Counted from the first letter of the stretch, positions 9,437 through 17,400 are shown. The stretch is DNA of 64,000 nucleotides from Halobaculum limi (GCF_029490015.1 NZ_CP120468.1:62001-126000), one strand, 5' to 3'. Notes: generated by a model from the sequence alone, not told the origin. A program made the numbers and translations.

Positions 9437-9486
9437 CCCTCCCCTACTCGCTCACGGCTGACGCCGTTCGCTCCTTGAGGGGAGGG
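9437..9486 (-). other. TnpB element right-end hairpin, candidate 3' end of omega RNA
   Basis: A 9-bp perfect inverted repeat, CCCTCCCCT (9437-9445) and AGGGGAGGG (9478-9486), encloses a smaller hairpin ACGGC-TGAC-GCCGT. The structure overlaps the last codons and stop of tnpB, as expected for IS200/IS605-family right ends. There the 3' part of the tnpB transcript is processed to the guide (omega) RNA; in Halobacterium similar sense-overlapping transcripts have been reported. If so, the guide would be read from the sequence just left of 9437, the end of livF. Confidence 0.6.
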
Positions 9487-10715
9487 CTTCCTGCTTCCAC
9501 GACGCGCTTTGCAGGCACGAGACGGAACGACAAATCGTCGTCCACGTCCGCACCCGTAGGGAGCGCAGTCTCCACAGGCGTTCCTTCGGAGTGTCCCACT
9601 CCTACATCTTCGAGGCCGCGAGAAAGGATGTTCCACGCCGCGTTCGCGTCCCTATCCGCCTCAAACCCACAGGCGGGACAGGAGTGTTCACGGACCCACA
9701 ACGGCTTGTCCGTCGAAACGCCGCACGACGCGCACTCCTTGGTCGTCCCGCTCGGATTAACCGCCGCGAAGTGCGTCCCCTCACGCTCGCACTTGTATAT
9801 GAGCATCGAGAGGAACGTTCGCCACGCGGCGGATGCGGTGTTGCGGCTGTTCGACGGCGACTCCATCATCCTCTTCACGTTCAGGTCTTCAACCGCCACA
9901 AGGTCGTACTCCCGAGCGTAGTACGCTGAGAGTTTGTGCAGGAAGTCGCGGCGCTTCCGACGGAGGTCGGCGTGACACTCCGCCACGCGACGCCGTTGTT
10001 TCTCGTAGTTGTTCGACCCATATTCCTTCCGCGAGAGTTTCCGTTGCTCACGCTCCAAGCGTTCACGCTCGTCGGAGTGGTCGAGCGACCCGACTGCCGT
10101 GCCGTCGGTGTCGTGGGCGTACTTGCAAATCCCCACGTCGATGCCGACGCACTTCTCGGGGCTCTCAGGCGGTTCAGGCGCTTCACGGTCCATTTCGACA
10201 CCGAACGTGGCGAACCATTCGCCTGTCGGCTCTTTCTTGAGCGTAACCTGCTTGAGTGTCGCGTCGTCGGGGATGGCGCGGTGGAGCCGAATCGGGATGT
10301 CCGCGAGTTTCGAGAGGGACAGCACAGTCTGACCGCCCTTCTTGTCGAGCTTGAAGCCAGACTGACTGTACGTGAAACTGCGAAACTCCCGTGGTGGCTT
10401 CCACTTGAGTTGACCCACACCGTGTCCATTGTCCTTGAGTCCGCCGAGTGACTTGACGTTCTGCTCGATTCGCATAACCGCTGTTTGCAGAACTGTCGAG
10501 TACACGTCCAAGAGGTCGCCCCACCAGTCTTTCAGGGACGGAATTTCATCACGGATGGACCGAACACGCTGGTTGAGCGTGCCTGTGTCCTCGGGGACTT
10601 GGTTGAAGCGGTAGAGCGCGTGATTGTACAGTTGCCTACAAATGTCTCGGTGGCGGTCCAACTCCTCGCAGTGGGCGTCGGACGGCTTGAGACGGTACTT
10701 GTAGGCGTAGTACAT
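9444..10715 (-). CDS. tnpB: TnpB, RNA-guided DNA endonuclease of the element
   Basis: 423 residues with an intact RuvC-like site: Asp193 in GIDVG, Glu276 in VEDLNV and the third acidic residue in DRDANAAWN (Asp354/Asp356). The zinc ribbon is complete (Cys328, Cys331, Cys346, Cys349). The N-terminal helix-turn-helix/wedge region begins MYYAYKYRLKP, typical of the family. TnpB proteins cut DNA next to a short target-adjacent motif under omega-RNA guidance and help keep the element in place. No frameshift or premature stop, so it is probably functional. The C-terminal about 45 residues are acidic/low-complexity and overlap the right-end hairpin. Confidence 0.95.
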   Translation of the reverse strand: MYYAYKYRLKPSDAHCEELDRHRDICRQLYNHALYRFNQVPEDTGTLNQRVRSIRDEIPSLKDWWGDLLDVYSTVLQTAVMRIEQNVKSLGGLKDNGHGVGQLKWKPPREFRSFTYSQSGFKLDKKGGQTVLSLSKLADIPIRLHRAIPDDATLKQVTLKKEPTGEWFATFGVEMDREAPEPPESPEKCVGIDVGICKYAHDTDGTAVGSLDHSDERERLEREQRKLSRKEYGSNNYEKQRRRVAECHADLRRKRRDFLHKLSAYYAREYDLVAVEDLNVKRMMESPSNSRNTASAAWRTFLSMLIYKCEREGTHFAAVNPSGTTKECASCGVSTDKPLWVREHSCPACGFEADRDANAAWNILSRGLEDVGVGHSEGTPVETALPTGADVDDDLSFRLVPAKRVVEAGSPPLKERTASAVSE

Positions 10716-10718
10716 CCG

Positions 10719-10838
10719 TTACTCTCGTTCCTCGATTAGCTCATCCAGTTGCTCACGGATGAACGACGAGAGGTTGAGGTGGTGGTCCTCAATCCACTCG
10801 TCTTGGTCTTCGCGGATGGTGATTGTCTTCCGTTTCAC
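10719..10838 (-). CDS. ribbon-helix-helix microprotein of the TnpB element
   Basis: 39 residues starting at a GTG (10838): KRKTITIREDQDEWI then LSSFIREQLDELIEERE, the beta-strand plus two helices of a ribbon-helix-helix DNA binder. Small proteins of this kind usually precede haloarchaeal IS1341 tnpB genes. The stop is 3 bases before tnpB, so they are co-transcribed. Just upstream are direct repeats TGCACG/TGCACG (about 10844-10858), a possible autoregulatory operator. A longer reading with ATG at 10964 exists but its extra residues look non-coding. Confidence 0.7.
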   Translation of the reverse strand: MKRKTITIREDQDEWIEDHHLNLSSFIREQLDELIEERE

Positions 10839-10933
10839 CGTAATGCACGGTATGCACGTTACATGTATAGCATCTTCGGTGGCGTGGGCCTGTGGGCCGA
10901 GCGCCGAACGTGATTGGAAATTGTGCGGCGTTG

Positions 10934-10980
10934 ACGAGACGCGAAGCGTCTCGTTCGCGCACAAGAGCGCAGCTCTTGTG
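10934..10980. repeat. two adjacent perfect hairpins
   Basis: ACGAGACGC-GAA-GCGTCTCGT (10934-10954) and CACAAGAGC-GCA-GCTCTTGTG (10960-10980): each has a 9-bp perfect stem and a 3-base loop, separated by only five bases. They lie between the microprotein and the second end-like structure. They may be subterminal hairpins of the element's left end, or a REP-like extragenic palindrome pair. Confidence 0.6.
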
Positions 10981-10990
10981 AACGCTGTAT

Positions 10991-11045
10991 CCCCTCCCTG
11001 CTCGCGCCTTCCCTTCGGTCGGCGCTCGCTGAGGAAGGGGGCTTA
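10991..11045 (-). repeat. solitary right-end-like structure of a TnpB element
   Basis: A C-rich arm (10991-10999), an inner stem GCGCC/GGCGC and a G-rich arm followed by GGGCTT (to about 11044). Order, orientation and spacing match the true right end at 9437-9490, but no tnpB follows it. It looks like the remnant of a second, deleted element or a MITE derived from one. It could still produce an omega-like RNA usable by the neighbouring TnpB. Confidence 0.5.
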
Positions 11046-11076
11046 GCGCCTACTTTCAGCTAATCGGTTCCCAACC

Positions 11077-11916
11077 TCACTCCGTTGTTTCGGCGACCCC
11101 GATGTACTGATAGCCAGCCGGGTCGGTCACGGGAAGCCAGTCTATTTCTCGATCGCCGAGTGATCCGTCGGTGCAGTCGTCGAATGGCGTCGTCGCACCG
11201 GCATCGCGCCCGAGAACGTACGCGACCGGAGCGGGACCGAACTCGTCGACTCGTTCGGCGAACCAACCGTCTCCGTTCGGTTGTGCCAGCGCGATCGGTT
11301 GCTCGGGGAAGACCGCCACGTCGGCATCCAGTTCCGCGAATTTGCTCATTGTGGGCGCAGCCAGATCGAAGGCATCGGTGAGTTGTCGGACTGCAGCGTC
11401 GAGGTCGTCGACGCCGACGACCACGGTATCGATCCCGACGATCGGTGACGACGCCATATCACCCGTGGGCCGGACGCGGCGTTCTCGCGGTGTCCGATCA
11501 GTGATGAGAAACGGGAGGAACGACCCTGGGTCGCCCTCACCGAGATACGTCAGGTCCCACTCGACGAGCGTCCCGTCGTCGCGTGTGCGCTCGTACGCGG
11601 CGGGGCCGTCGACGCGAACGCCGCGGTCGTCGAGCGCTGCAGTCGACGCCTCGATGTCATCGACACCGATCGCCCACGCGCACGGACCACCGTCTCGGCG
11701 GATCGCGTCGTCCCACCACGGAGAGTCCACCCCCGACTCGATCGTAGAGATGAGTTCGATGTAACTCCCGTCTCGAAATCCCACGATCGCCATGTGCGTG
11801 ACGCCGTTGGAGTGAGCGCCGCCGTACTCGACCGGGAACCCGGCCGCCTCGAACGTGTCGGTGAGTCGCTCGAGGCTCTGCCCGGCGACCGTGACGTGGT
11901 CAACTCGGAGGTCCAT
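11077..11916 (-). CDS. VOC/glyoxalase-like domain protein
   Basis: 279 residues from the ATG at 11916 (MDLRVDHVTVAG). The N-terminal half (HVTVAGQSLERL, then IVGFRDGSYIELIS) has the beta-alpha-beta-beta-beta module of the vicinal-oxygen-chelate fold. The second half (VVVGVDDLDAAVRQLTDAF) repeats it, so two modules form one barrel. It resembles the Glyoxalase_3-like group, whose members bind metals or small ligands; the substrate is unknown. Translation from further upstream is unlikely because those residues are Arg/Ser-rich. Ordinary monocistronic gene beside the element remnants. Confidence 0.8.
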   Translation of the reverse strand: MDLRVDHVTVAGQSLERLTDTFEAAGFPVEYGGAHSNGVTHMAIVGFRDGSYIELISTIESGVDSPWWDDAIRRDGGPCAWAIGVDDIEASTAALDDRGVRVDGPAAYERTRDDGTLVEWDLTYLGEGDPGSFLPFLITDRTPRERRVRPTGDMASSPIVGIDTVVVGVDDLDAAVRQLTDAFDLAAPTMSKFAELDADVAVFPEQPIALAQPNGDGWFAERVDEFGPAPVAYVLGRDAGATTPFDDCTDGSLGDREIDWLPVTDPAGYQYIGVAETTE

Positions 11917-12012
11917 ACGGAGACGGCGAATCGAGCGATCATATGCGTTGTGGAGGGTCGACTGCGCTCGACTGCGATGGCGTGCCACCGTAGTGACGGC
12001 GGGGCGGTCGAA

Positions 12013-12060
12013 CTACCTCATCGAGACGACCGTGAGGAACACGAGCGCGATGAACTGCTG
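12013..12060 (-). pseudogene. relic of the 3' end of a small four-helix membrane protein gene (DUF7521-like)
   Basis: These 48 bases encode QQFIALVFLTVVSMR and a stop. They match 42 of 48 bases of the 3' end of the intact gene at 24649-24948, whose product ends LQFVALVFLTVVSMR. A stop codon lies four codons upstream in frame and nothing of the N-terminal part remains. It is a deletion remnant of a paralogue. Confidence 0.75.
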
Positions 12061-12169
12061 AACACGGTGTCACCGGATGTCGAACGAGCAGTCGCTCGCT
12101 ACGTGGGTGCGTGGTGGGTCGAGAAAGAGTAACGTGGGGTGTGGTTGGTTACTCAGCGCCGTCGGGAGG

Positions 12170-12388
12170 TCAGACCACCTCGATGGGGTCACCGAGCTCG
12201 AAGCCGTAGTCGTCGATAGCCTCGCCCATCGCGTCGGGGAGTGACGCCTCGTAGCCGACCTCGAGGGTTCCGTGCTCGGCGTTGGCGTCGGCGAACGTCA
12301 CCGCCGAAAACGATTCGACTGCCGACTCGACCAGTACTTCACAGCCAGTACAACTCATTCCGCTCACGCGGTATTGCCGTCGTGGCAC
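12170..12388 (-). CDS. heavy-metal-associated (CopZ-like) metallochaperone
   Basis: 72 residues, a single HMA domain: a ferredoxin-like fold with metal-binding GMSCTGC near residues 10-16. Such proteins carry Cu(I) (or other soft metals) to P-type ATPases or permeases. A GTG start at 12388 places the first beta-strand (RQYRVSG) right after the N-terminus. It follows the TRASH-type permease gene by 74 bases on the same strand, which supports a role in metal handling with it. Confidence 0.88.
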   Translation of the reverse strand: MPRRQYRVSGMSCTGCEVLVESAVESFSAVTFADANAEHGTLEVGYEASLPDAMGEAIDDYGFELGDPIEVV

Positions 12389-12462
12389 AGATTACGAGAG
12401 GGGTGCAGAGGGGATAATTCGGGATCAGCGTACAGAAAATTGGACCGTTCGGGGCCGTGTCG

Positions 12463-13938
12463 TCAGTCCCACGCGCGGACCCGTGCCCGGGTGGCGTCGG
12501 TCCACGTCTCGAGGTCGTCGCGACAGCCGCGAAGGCGCGTGGCTACGACGTCGAGCAGGGCGCTCGCGGCGGCGGCACCGTCGCTGAGCGTCCGGCCGCC
12601 GCCGGCGAGGAATCCCGCGGCCATCGCTGTCAGCGTCAGTGCCGTAACGCCAGCCTCGGGCACGCGGAGCGCGACCGTCGCGAGGTGACGCGCCCCGTAG
12701 GTGACGTACAGTTCCGCGATGAACACCCCGGTGAACAGGAGGTTCAGCGGGAGCGTGTACCAGTCGGGGGCGGTGCCGTTGGTGACACCCGTCGGCGGGA
12801 TCAAGCCCGCGAATCCGAACAGGTAGTGGATGACAATGCCCGCGACGACGGAGGCGACGAACAGCACGACGAAGATGGTCGCGGCCATCCGCGTACCGTA
12901 GTACCGCCGGTACGCCGACACGAGCGGGGGGATGACCAGGTCGGCGTAGATGAACGCCAACACCCCGCCGAACGCGATACCATTGTTCCACAACACGAGC
13001 GCGAACGGGACGTTCCCGACCGAGCAGAGGAACGTGACGACGCCGACGAGCGTCGCGATCACGACGCTGGCGACGACCCACGTCGGCCCGCTCGATCCGA
13101 CGACCGTGAATAGGTCTAGCCAAGCCGACTGCGGAACGAACGCCTCCAACGCACCCGCGATGAGGAAGCCCAGTGCAATGTCGTGCCAGAGCATATCCCA
13201 CTCACGGATCGCGGTCCGGCCAGCTCGCTTCCACCCCTCGGCCGACACGAGCGGTCCCGCACCGGAGGCGTCATCCGTCGCCGCGGCGCCGATCCCGCCG
13301 GCGGTACTGGCACTGGCGTCCGGAAGTTCGTCGGTGTCGGCTTCCGCAGCGGCGACGAACGCGCGCTCACAGCCCCCACAACAGAAGTACTGCGGACGGC
13401 CATCGACCTCGGTGACGACTGTGTCAGGAGCGTCCGGGTCGGCGTCCATATTGCAGGCGGCACAGCGCGTGTCACCGAGTGCGAGTGCGTGTTCGCGGGC
13501 GGCGTCGATCCAGTCGTCGGGAACGTAGCGCCGGACGAGTCCGGCGACGACGACGACGGCGATCACCCCGCCGACGACGTCGGCGGCGACGAACTGCCAC
13601 CCGAGCAGTATCCACAGCACCAGCCCCAACTCGATGACGAGGTCTGTGCTGGCGAACATAAACGCCAGCGATGCGGTGAACGACGCGCCCTTCTCGACGA
13701 AGACGCGGGCCGTCGAGGTCGCCGAGTACGAACAACTGGACGAGGCGGCGCCGAAGGCGGTGGCGAGCCCGATAGTCTCCCAGTCGTCGTCACCGAGGAG
13801 GCTCGTCATCGCATCCTCGGAGACGAACTCGCCGACGACACCGGTGAGCGTGAATCCGAGGACGAGCGCCCACCACGTCTCCCACGCCATCCCGAGGGCA
13901 ACGCGGAGCGCCTCGACGAGTGCGACGAACAGCCCCAC
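12463..13938 (-). CDS. predicted permease with inserted TRASH-like metal-binding domain
   Basis: 491 residues. Two blocks of about four to five membrane helices each (about 5-135 and 245-460) belong to the DUF318/ArsP-like permease family; each half carries the conserved small-residue motif (AASSSCSYSAT at 63-73, VTFLCSVGNVPFA later). Between them lies a soluble insert with Cys159, Cys162, Cys186, Cys187 and Cys190 (CAAC, then YFCCGGCERAF), a TRASH/YHS-like metal site. The likely role is export or sensing of Cu or another soft metal. The gene starts at GTG 3 bases after the DUF2182 gene and is followed by the HMA chaperone. Confidence 0.85.
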   Translation of the reverse strand: MGLFVALVEALRVALGMAWETWWALVLGFTLTGVVGEFVSEDAMTSLLGDDDWETIGLATAFGAASSSCSYSATSTARVFVEKGASFTASLAFMFASTDLVIELGLVLWILLGWQFVAADVVGGVIAVVVVAGLVRRYVPDDWIDAAREHALALGDTRCAACNMDADPDAPDTVVTEVDGRPQYFCCGGCERAFVAAAEADTDELPDASASTAGGIGAAATDDASGAGPLVSAEGWKRAGRTAIREWDMLWHDIALGFLIAGALEAFVPQSAWLDLFTVVGSSGPTWVVASVVIATLVGVVTFLCSVGNVPFALVLWNNGIAFGGVLAFIYADLVIPPLVSAYRRYYGTRMAATIFVVLFVASVVAGIVIHYLFGFAGLIPPTGVTNGTAPDWYTLPLNLLFTGVFIAELYVTYGARHLATVALRVPEAGVTALTLTAMAAGFLAGGGRTLSDGAAAASALLDVVATRLRGCRDDLETWTDATRARVRAWD

Positions 13939-13941
13939 GGC

Positions 13942-14769
13942 TCAGAAGTAGCCGGGGACGCCGGTGAGGAGCACGCTTGCGGCTGTCCACAGCAGCATCG
14001 CGCCCACGGTCGCTGCAACCCGGTCGCCGTCGGTGGCGCGTTCGGCCGTGAACACGGCGGACAACAGCAGCATCCAGAACAGGTTCATCGTCCCGAACAC
14101 GACCATCAGTGAGCACAGCGCCCACGTGCAGGTAAAACACGACTTGAAGTGGCGAAGGCCGTCGCGGACCGCGCCCGCGACGAGGCCGTCGCCGCAGGAC
14201 GGCGTCATCGCACAGCAGGAGGCGACAGCGTCGCGCTTGTGGCGGGTGAACTGGTAGACGCCGGCGACGACCAGTGCCGCCGGAACGACGAACCGGCCGT
14301 ACGTCGTTGCGAGCGTGTTGACGTCGACGAGCACCTCGACGACCAGGGGTATCACCCCCGTCGTGACCCACGCGAGACTGTAGGCGCCGAGGAAGCCGGT
14401 GCCGACGAACAGTTTCGTGACCGCCGATCCGTCGACCGACTCGACGTAGTCCACGCTCCGGCTGAATACAGCCGGGTACATCATCGCGGCCATCATCACT
14501 CCCCACATGAGGAGGTACTGAGCAGCACCGGAGAACCCGGCGGCGACCGCGGCGGCTTCTGGAGCACCGGGAGCGGTCATCCCGAGTCCCGCCGGCATCT
14601 CGGGAAACGGAAGAACACCGGCGAACAACGCCGTCCAGAGGACGATCGTCAGTTTGCCGAGTGTGAGCGCCGTCGGCGAGAGGCCATCGGCGGTGGTCGT
14701 GCGTTCGAGGAATCGGACGACCGGGTCGGGGAGGATCCGGGTCGCGACTGTGACTTTGTCTTGAATCAT
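13942..14769 (-). CDS. DUF2182 predicted metal-binding integral membrane protein
   Basis: 275 residues from the ATG at 14769. The family hallmark MWGVMMAAMMYPAVFS is present, followed by several helices, a Cys-rich loop (SCCAMTPSCGDG) and SCFTCTWALCS in a helix. About seven to eight membrane segments. Members occur with copper and cytochrome-oxidase genes and are suspected of metal binding; their biochemical role is unknown. It forms a tight pair with the downstream permease (3-base gap). Confidence 0.88.
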   Translation of the reverse strand: MIQDKVTVATRILPDPVVRFLERTTTADGLSPTALTLGKLTIVLWTALFAGVLPFPEMPAGLGMTAPGAPEAAAVAAGFSGAAQYLLMWGVMMAAMMYPAVFSRSVDYVESVDGSAVTKLFVGTGFLGAYSLAWVTTGVIPLVVEVLVDVNTLATTYGRFVVPAALVVAGVYQFTRHKRDAVASCCAMTPSCGDGLVAGAVRDGLRHFKSCFTCTWALCSLMVVFGTMNLFWMLLLSAVFTAERATDGDRVAATVGAMLLWTAASVLLTGVPGYF

Positions 14770-14796
14770 TCGTGGTTGAGTGTTGGACTGCGTTCG

Positions 14797-14858
14797 GTGT
14801 GCGAGCGGTGCGACTCGGCGTGAATCGACTGCGGGAGTGGTGTGCGAGCGATGCGACT
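14797..14858. repeat. two copies of a 19-base motif upstream of the DUF2182 gene
   Basis: GTGTGCGAGCGGTGCGACT (14797-14815) and GTGTGCGAGCGATGCGACT (14840-14858), one mismatch, 43 bases apart. A third copy with three mismatches (21503-21521) lies in the other gene chain of this region. The surrounding 145-base gap (14770-14914) holds no gene I can support. Confidence 0.5.
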
Positions 14859-14914
14859 GCGGGAGTCGTGTTCGAGACGTCGCGGCCGCGAGGAGGGCGA
14901 CGGTGAGCGAGGAC

Positions 14915-15346
14915 TTACGGGACGCCGAGGCGGTCGTGTCGGCGGTAGAGGTAGCCTGCGCAGGCGGCGAAGGCGGTCGCGACCAGCGTCGGGACGCCAG
15001 CGACGATGCTCGCGTTGACGCCAAAGAACGCCTTCGTGCCGTAGGCGACGGTCGCCGGGACGGCGACGCTGGCGCCGAGGTACACCCACCAGGCCGGTTC
15101 CCAGCGGGCGTTCGCTCGGTCCAGTGCGACGCTGTCGCGAACGAGCGCGTACAGCGCACCGAGGCTCGCGACGACGAGCAGGACCAGCACGATGACCGTG
15201 AGCGACCCGGTCAGCACCGACGGAAGGCTGTTCCCGACGACCGGGATGGAGACGACGCCCAGCACCGTGACGAGCAGGTAGACGGCGAGGGCTCGCCAGT
15301 AGCGGCCAGTCACGTCGACGACTCCGTCGGTTCGGCGGGTCGTCAT
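14915..15346 (-). CDS. four-helix membrane protein of unknown function
   Basis: 143 residues with four hydrophobic segments (about 18-38, 45-68, 88-106, 112-132) and the N-terminus MTTRRTDGVVDVTG. The ATG overlaps the stop of the beta-propeller gene by four bases (ATGA), so it is translationally coupled to it. No motif was recognised. By position it could be a membrane partner of the propeller protein. Confidence 0.75.
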   Translation of the reverse strand: MTTRRTDGVVDVTGRYWRALAVYLLVTVLGVVSIPVVGNSLPSVLTGSLTVIVLVLLVVASLGALYALVRDSVALDRANARWEPAWWVYLGASVAVPATVAYGTKAFFGVNASIVAGVPTLVATAFAACAGYLYRRHDRLGVP

Positions 15347-16311
15347 CGCTCGATTACGGTGCCGGCGGCGCCGACGGCGACGTCGATTTCGCCGAGAGCG
15401 ATCCCCCGGAGGGTCGCTTCGGTCGCCGTCGTGGATGGAGTCCACCCAGCAGCGGTGCGCTCGACGACAGTGCCGTTTGCGCCGGCGACTGCGAACCGCC
15501 CGTCGTGGAAGTCGACTGTCCGCAGGGCCACGTGGGCGGTGTTGAGCGGCGTCCAGTTCTGGCAAGCGCGGTCGTAGCGGAACACGGTGCCGCCGCCGCC
15601 GGCGACGATCAGTCGGTCGGCGTCGGCGTACACGTCGGAGAAGTTCACTTGGGCGTTGCGAATGCCGATGTCTTCCCAGCCCTCGGTGGTCTCGGCGAAC
15701 ACGTTTCCGCTGGTGTCGATCGCGACGAAGCCGTCGTCACTGGCGGTGATAGCGGGGATCGTCGACCCCGACCCGGGTTTGACGACGTCGCCCCACTGGG
15801 GGCAGCCCTGCTCGTCTGTCGTCGCCGCCATCACCTCGCCGGAGCCGTTGGCGATGCGGAGCGTCTCGCTCCCGGCGGCACCGGAGACGGCGATCCCCTC
15901 CCACGTACTCGTCTTCTCGCGAGGAGCCGAGTAGTCGGACTTGCGCCCGGTCCTCACGTCGTAGTAGCCCAACGCACCCGAGGAGCCGGCGAACCAGACG
16001 CGTTCACCGTCGTCAGTCGCGGCCGCACAGGTGAGCGCGTACCCTCGTGCCTGCGGGCCATCCGGCACAGCGAGGCTCCACTCGCCGTCGCTGCGGAGCA
16101 AGCCAACCCCGCCGGCCCCGACCGCGAACGGACCCGCCGCCGTCGATACCACCTCGTTGAGCGGCTTCTCCGTCGGCACGTCGGCGACGGTCCAAGCGGG
16201 TCCGTCGCTCGCGTCGGTCGTCGAGTCCGTGGTCGAGTCGTCGGTACTCACGTCGTCATCACCTCCGCCGGTCGTCGCGTCACGGAGTCGGTCGGCGAGG
16301 GCGTCGAGCAT
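15343..16311 (-). CDS. BNR/YCF48-like beta-propeller protein without signal peptide
   Basis: 322 residues from the ATG at 16311. An acidic/Thr-rich N-terminal segment (residues about 15-40) is followed by repeated blade units of the type GPFAVGAGGVGLLR, VWFAGSSGALGYYD, RFAVAGANGTVVER and VAVGAAGTVIER. It shares the blade sequence SAPREKTSTWEG with the lipoprotein at 20327-21310 (SAPLGKTSSWEA), so the two are paralogues. It lacks an obvious Tat or Sec signal, unlike the paralogue. Propellers of this kind (for example YCF48/HCF136) assist assembly of membrane electron-transport complexes, which fits a region with oxidase subunit I. This role is inferred. Confidence 0.78.
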   Translation of the reverse strand: MLDALADRLRDATTGGGDDDVSTDDSTTDSTTDASDGPAWTVADVPTEKPLNEVVSTAAGPFAVGAGGVGLLRSDGEWSLAVPDGPQARGYALTCAAATDDGERVWFAGSSGALGYYDVRTGRKSDYSAPREKTSTWEGIAVSGAAGSETLRIANGSGEVMAATTDEQGCPQWGDVVKPGSGSTIPAITASDDGFVAIDTSGNVFAETTEGWEDIGIRNAQVNFSDVYADADRLIVAGGGGTVFRYDRACQNWTPLNTAHVALRTVDFHDGRFAVAGANGTVVERTAAGWTPSTTATEATLRGIALGEIDVAVGAAGTVIER

Positions 16312-16315
16312 CGGT

Positions 16316-16696
16316 TCACGCGCCCCCCTCCGCGTCGGCGGTGCTCCCGAACAGACACTGCGCCTCCCAGCGGATATGGGCGTGTAGCCGGCGGGCTGTC
16401 TCCTCGGTGAGTTTGTAACCGTTCGTCCGCCCATCGATCGGTCGAACGTCGACGTAGCCGTCTTCGGCCAACTCCGAGAGGTTGCGGTAGAAGCGGCCGT
16501 GCTTCACCTCGTCTGTCGGACACTGCGCTTGGACGGCCTCGTGAATCTCCCGTCCCGAGGGACGCGGTTCGTCCAACTGCGAGAGGATGAACAGGAGATT
16601 TAGCTTGAACCCACCGAGTTCGGTGAGGGGGGCGGGATCGAAGCTGGTTGGTCTGCGGATGGTACTCGTCGGTCTGAAGTCGGTAGTTGGATACAT
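16316..16696 (-). CDS. PadR-like winged-helix regulator
   Basis: 126 residues from the ATG at 16696. The core reads FKLNLLFILSQLDEPRPSG, then HGRFYRNLSELAEDGYVDV and a wing DGRTNGYKLTEE, the PadR-type winged helix, with a short C-terminal helix. It stops 4 bases before the propeller gene, so it is probably the first or second gene of that unit and may control it. Inducer unknown. Confidence 0.82.
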   Translation of the reverse strand: MYPTTDFRPTSTIRRPTSFDPAPLTELGGFKLNLLFILSQLDEPRPSGREIHEAVQAQCPTDEVKHGRFYRNLSELAEDGYVDVRPIDGRTNGYKLTEETARRLHAHIRWEAQCLFGSTADAEGGA

Positions 16697-16789
16697 CGGT
16701 GTGGCTTCGCTCTGAGAGATCGCTCGGCTGTAGAGTCGGTCGCGCGGTCGCGGACGGTTTCTGACGTGGTGCACGCGGCGGTCCCGAGT

Positions 16790-17104
16790 TCAGGGACCGA
16801 AGTTGGCCTGATGATCGCGGTACAGAACCGCGGCGACGAACAGGAACGGCAGGAGCGCCAACACAGTGACACCGAACGTCAACTGGAGTACCGGTGGGAA
16901 CGACGTCGTCGAGACGAGGAAGGTGATGGCGCCCGCGGCACCCGCGAGGAACAGCCCGATGCTGGCGATCGCCGACAGGAAGCCGGCCTTCCGTGCGGCC
17001 CACGGGAGGTTGTCCGAGCGCCGGAGCATCTTCAGCAGGATCGTCACCGGCGGGATCGCCAGTGCCTGCAGTTGGAGCATCGTGAGCGCGACGTCGGTAC
17101 TCAC
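16790..17104 (-). CDS. small three-helix membrane protein
   Basis: 104 residues from a GTG. Hydrophobic segments lie about 8-25, 44-66 and 72-94, with LLKMLRRSDNLPWAARKAG between the first two. No family recognised. It precedes the PadR gene by 93 bases on the same strand and probably begins the second transcription unit of this metal/respiration region. Confidence 0.65.
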   Translation of the reverse strand: MSTDVALTMLQLQALAIPPVTILLKMLRRSDNLPWAARKAGFLSAIASIGLFLAGAAGAITFLVSTTSFPPVLQLTFGVTVLALLPFLFVAAVLYRDHQANFGP

Positions 17105-17400
17105 GACGGTGGCCCCCGCGAGCGCGACGACTTCAGTTCGGGTACGACCGCGGCGACGAGCGGCCGGGAAACGGTCATCCTGGTGGCGCAGGCGGAGAGT
17201 GCGATTCGACGACTGGTATCGTATGGTTTATGTCTCATTGTCGATGGTCGGCCCGGTGGGTCGACGGTTCGGTCCCGAGCGCGGAGCGTTCGCTTCGCAC
17301 CCGGGAGTCATCCGCTGTTGCGTCGTCCCGGCCCGTGGCCACTCTTAGCCACTCAGAGAGATTATTTAATACTCAATGATTGTGGAATAAACTAGACTGT
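17105..17400. other. intergenic region between the oxidase chain and the PadR/propeller unit
   Basis: 296 bases without a supportable gene. Bases about 17358-17395 are AT-rich (ATTATTTAATACTCAATGATT) and directly follow the oxidase subunit I stop. On the minus strand TATTAAATAAT could act as a TATA region for the genes to the left, but this would imply a leader of about 250 bases. A smaller AT-rich patch lies near 17215-17240. Confidence 0.45.

Larger units (their letters stand above)
9437..10838 (-). mobile_element. IS1341-type (IS200/IS605 family, tnpA-less) element
   Basis: A tnpB gene preceded by a ribbon-helix-helix microprotein, the usual haloarchaeal IS1341 arrangement, with no Y1 transposase TnpA. 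The right end is taken at the terminal hairpin. The left end is not defined by the sequence and could lie anywhere between 10838 and about 11045, where further hairpins and a second end-like structure are found. Without its own TnpA it would need one in trans to move. Confidence 0.75.

Noticed and set aside
10934-11045. Possible CRISPR-like repeats
   Set aside because: The palindromes are different from each other and there are no regularly spaced repeats and spacers.
14766-15089. A minus-strand frame whose stop overlaps the DUF2182 ATG (ATGA)
   Set aside because: Most of it is an out-of-frame reading of the four-helix gene at 14915-15346, it is extremely Arg-rich, and no start codon exists in the free part (14770-14914).
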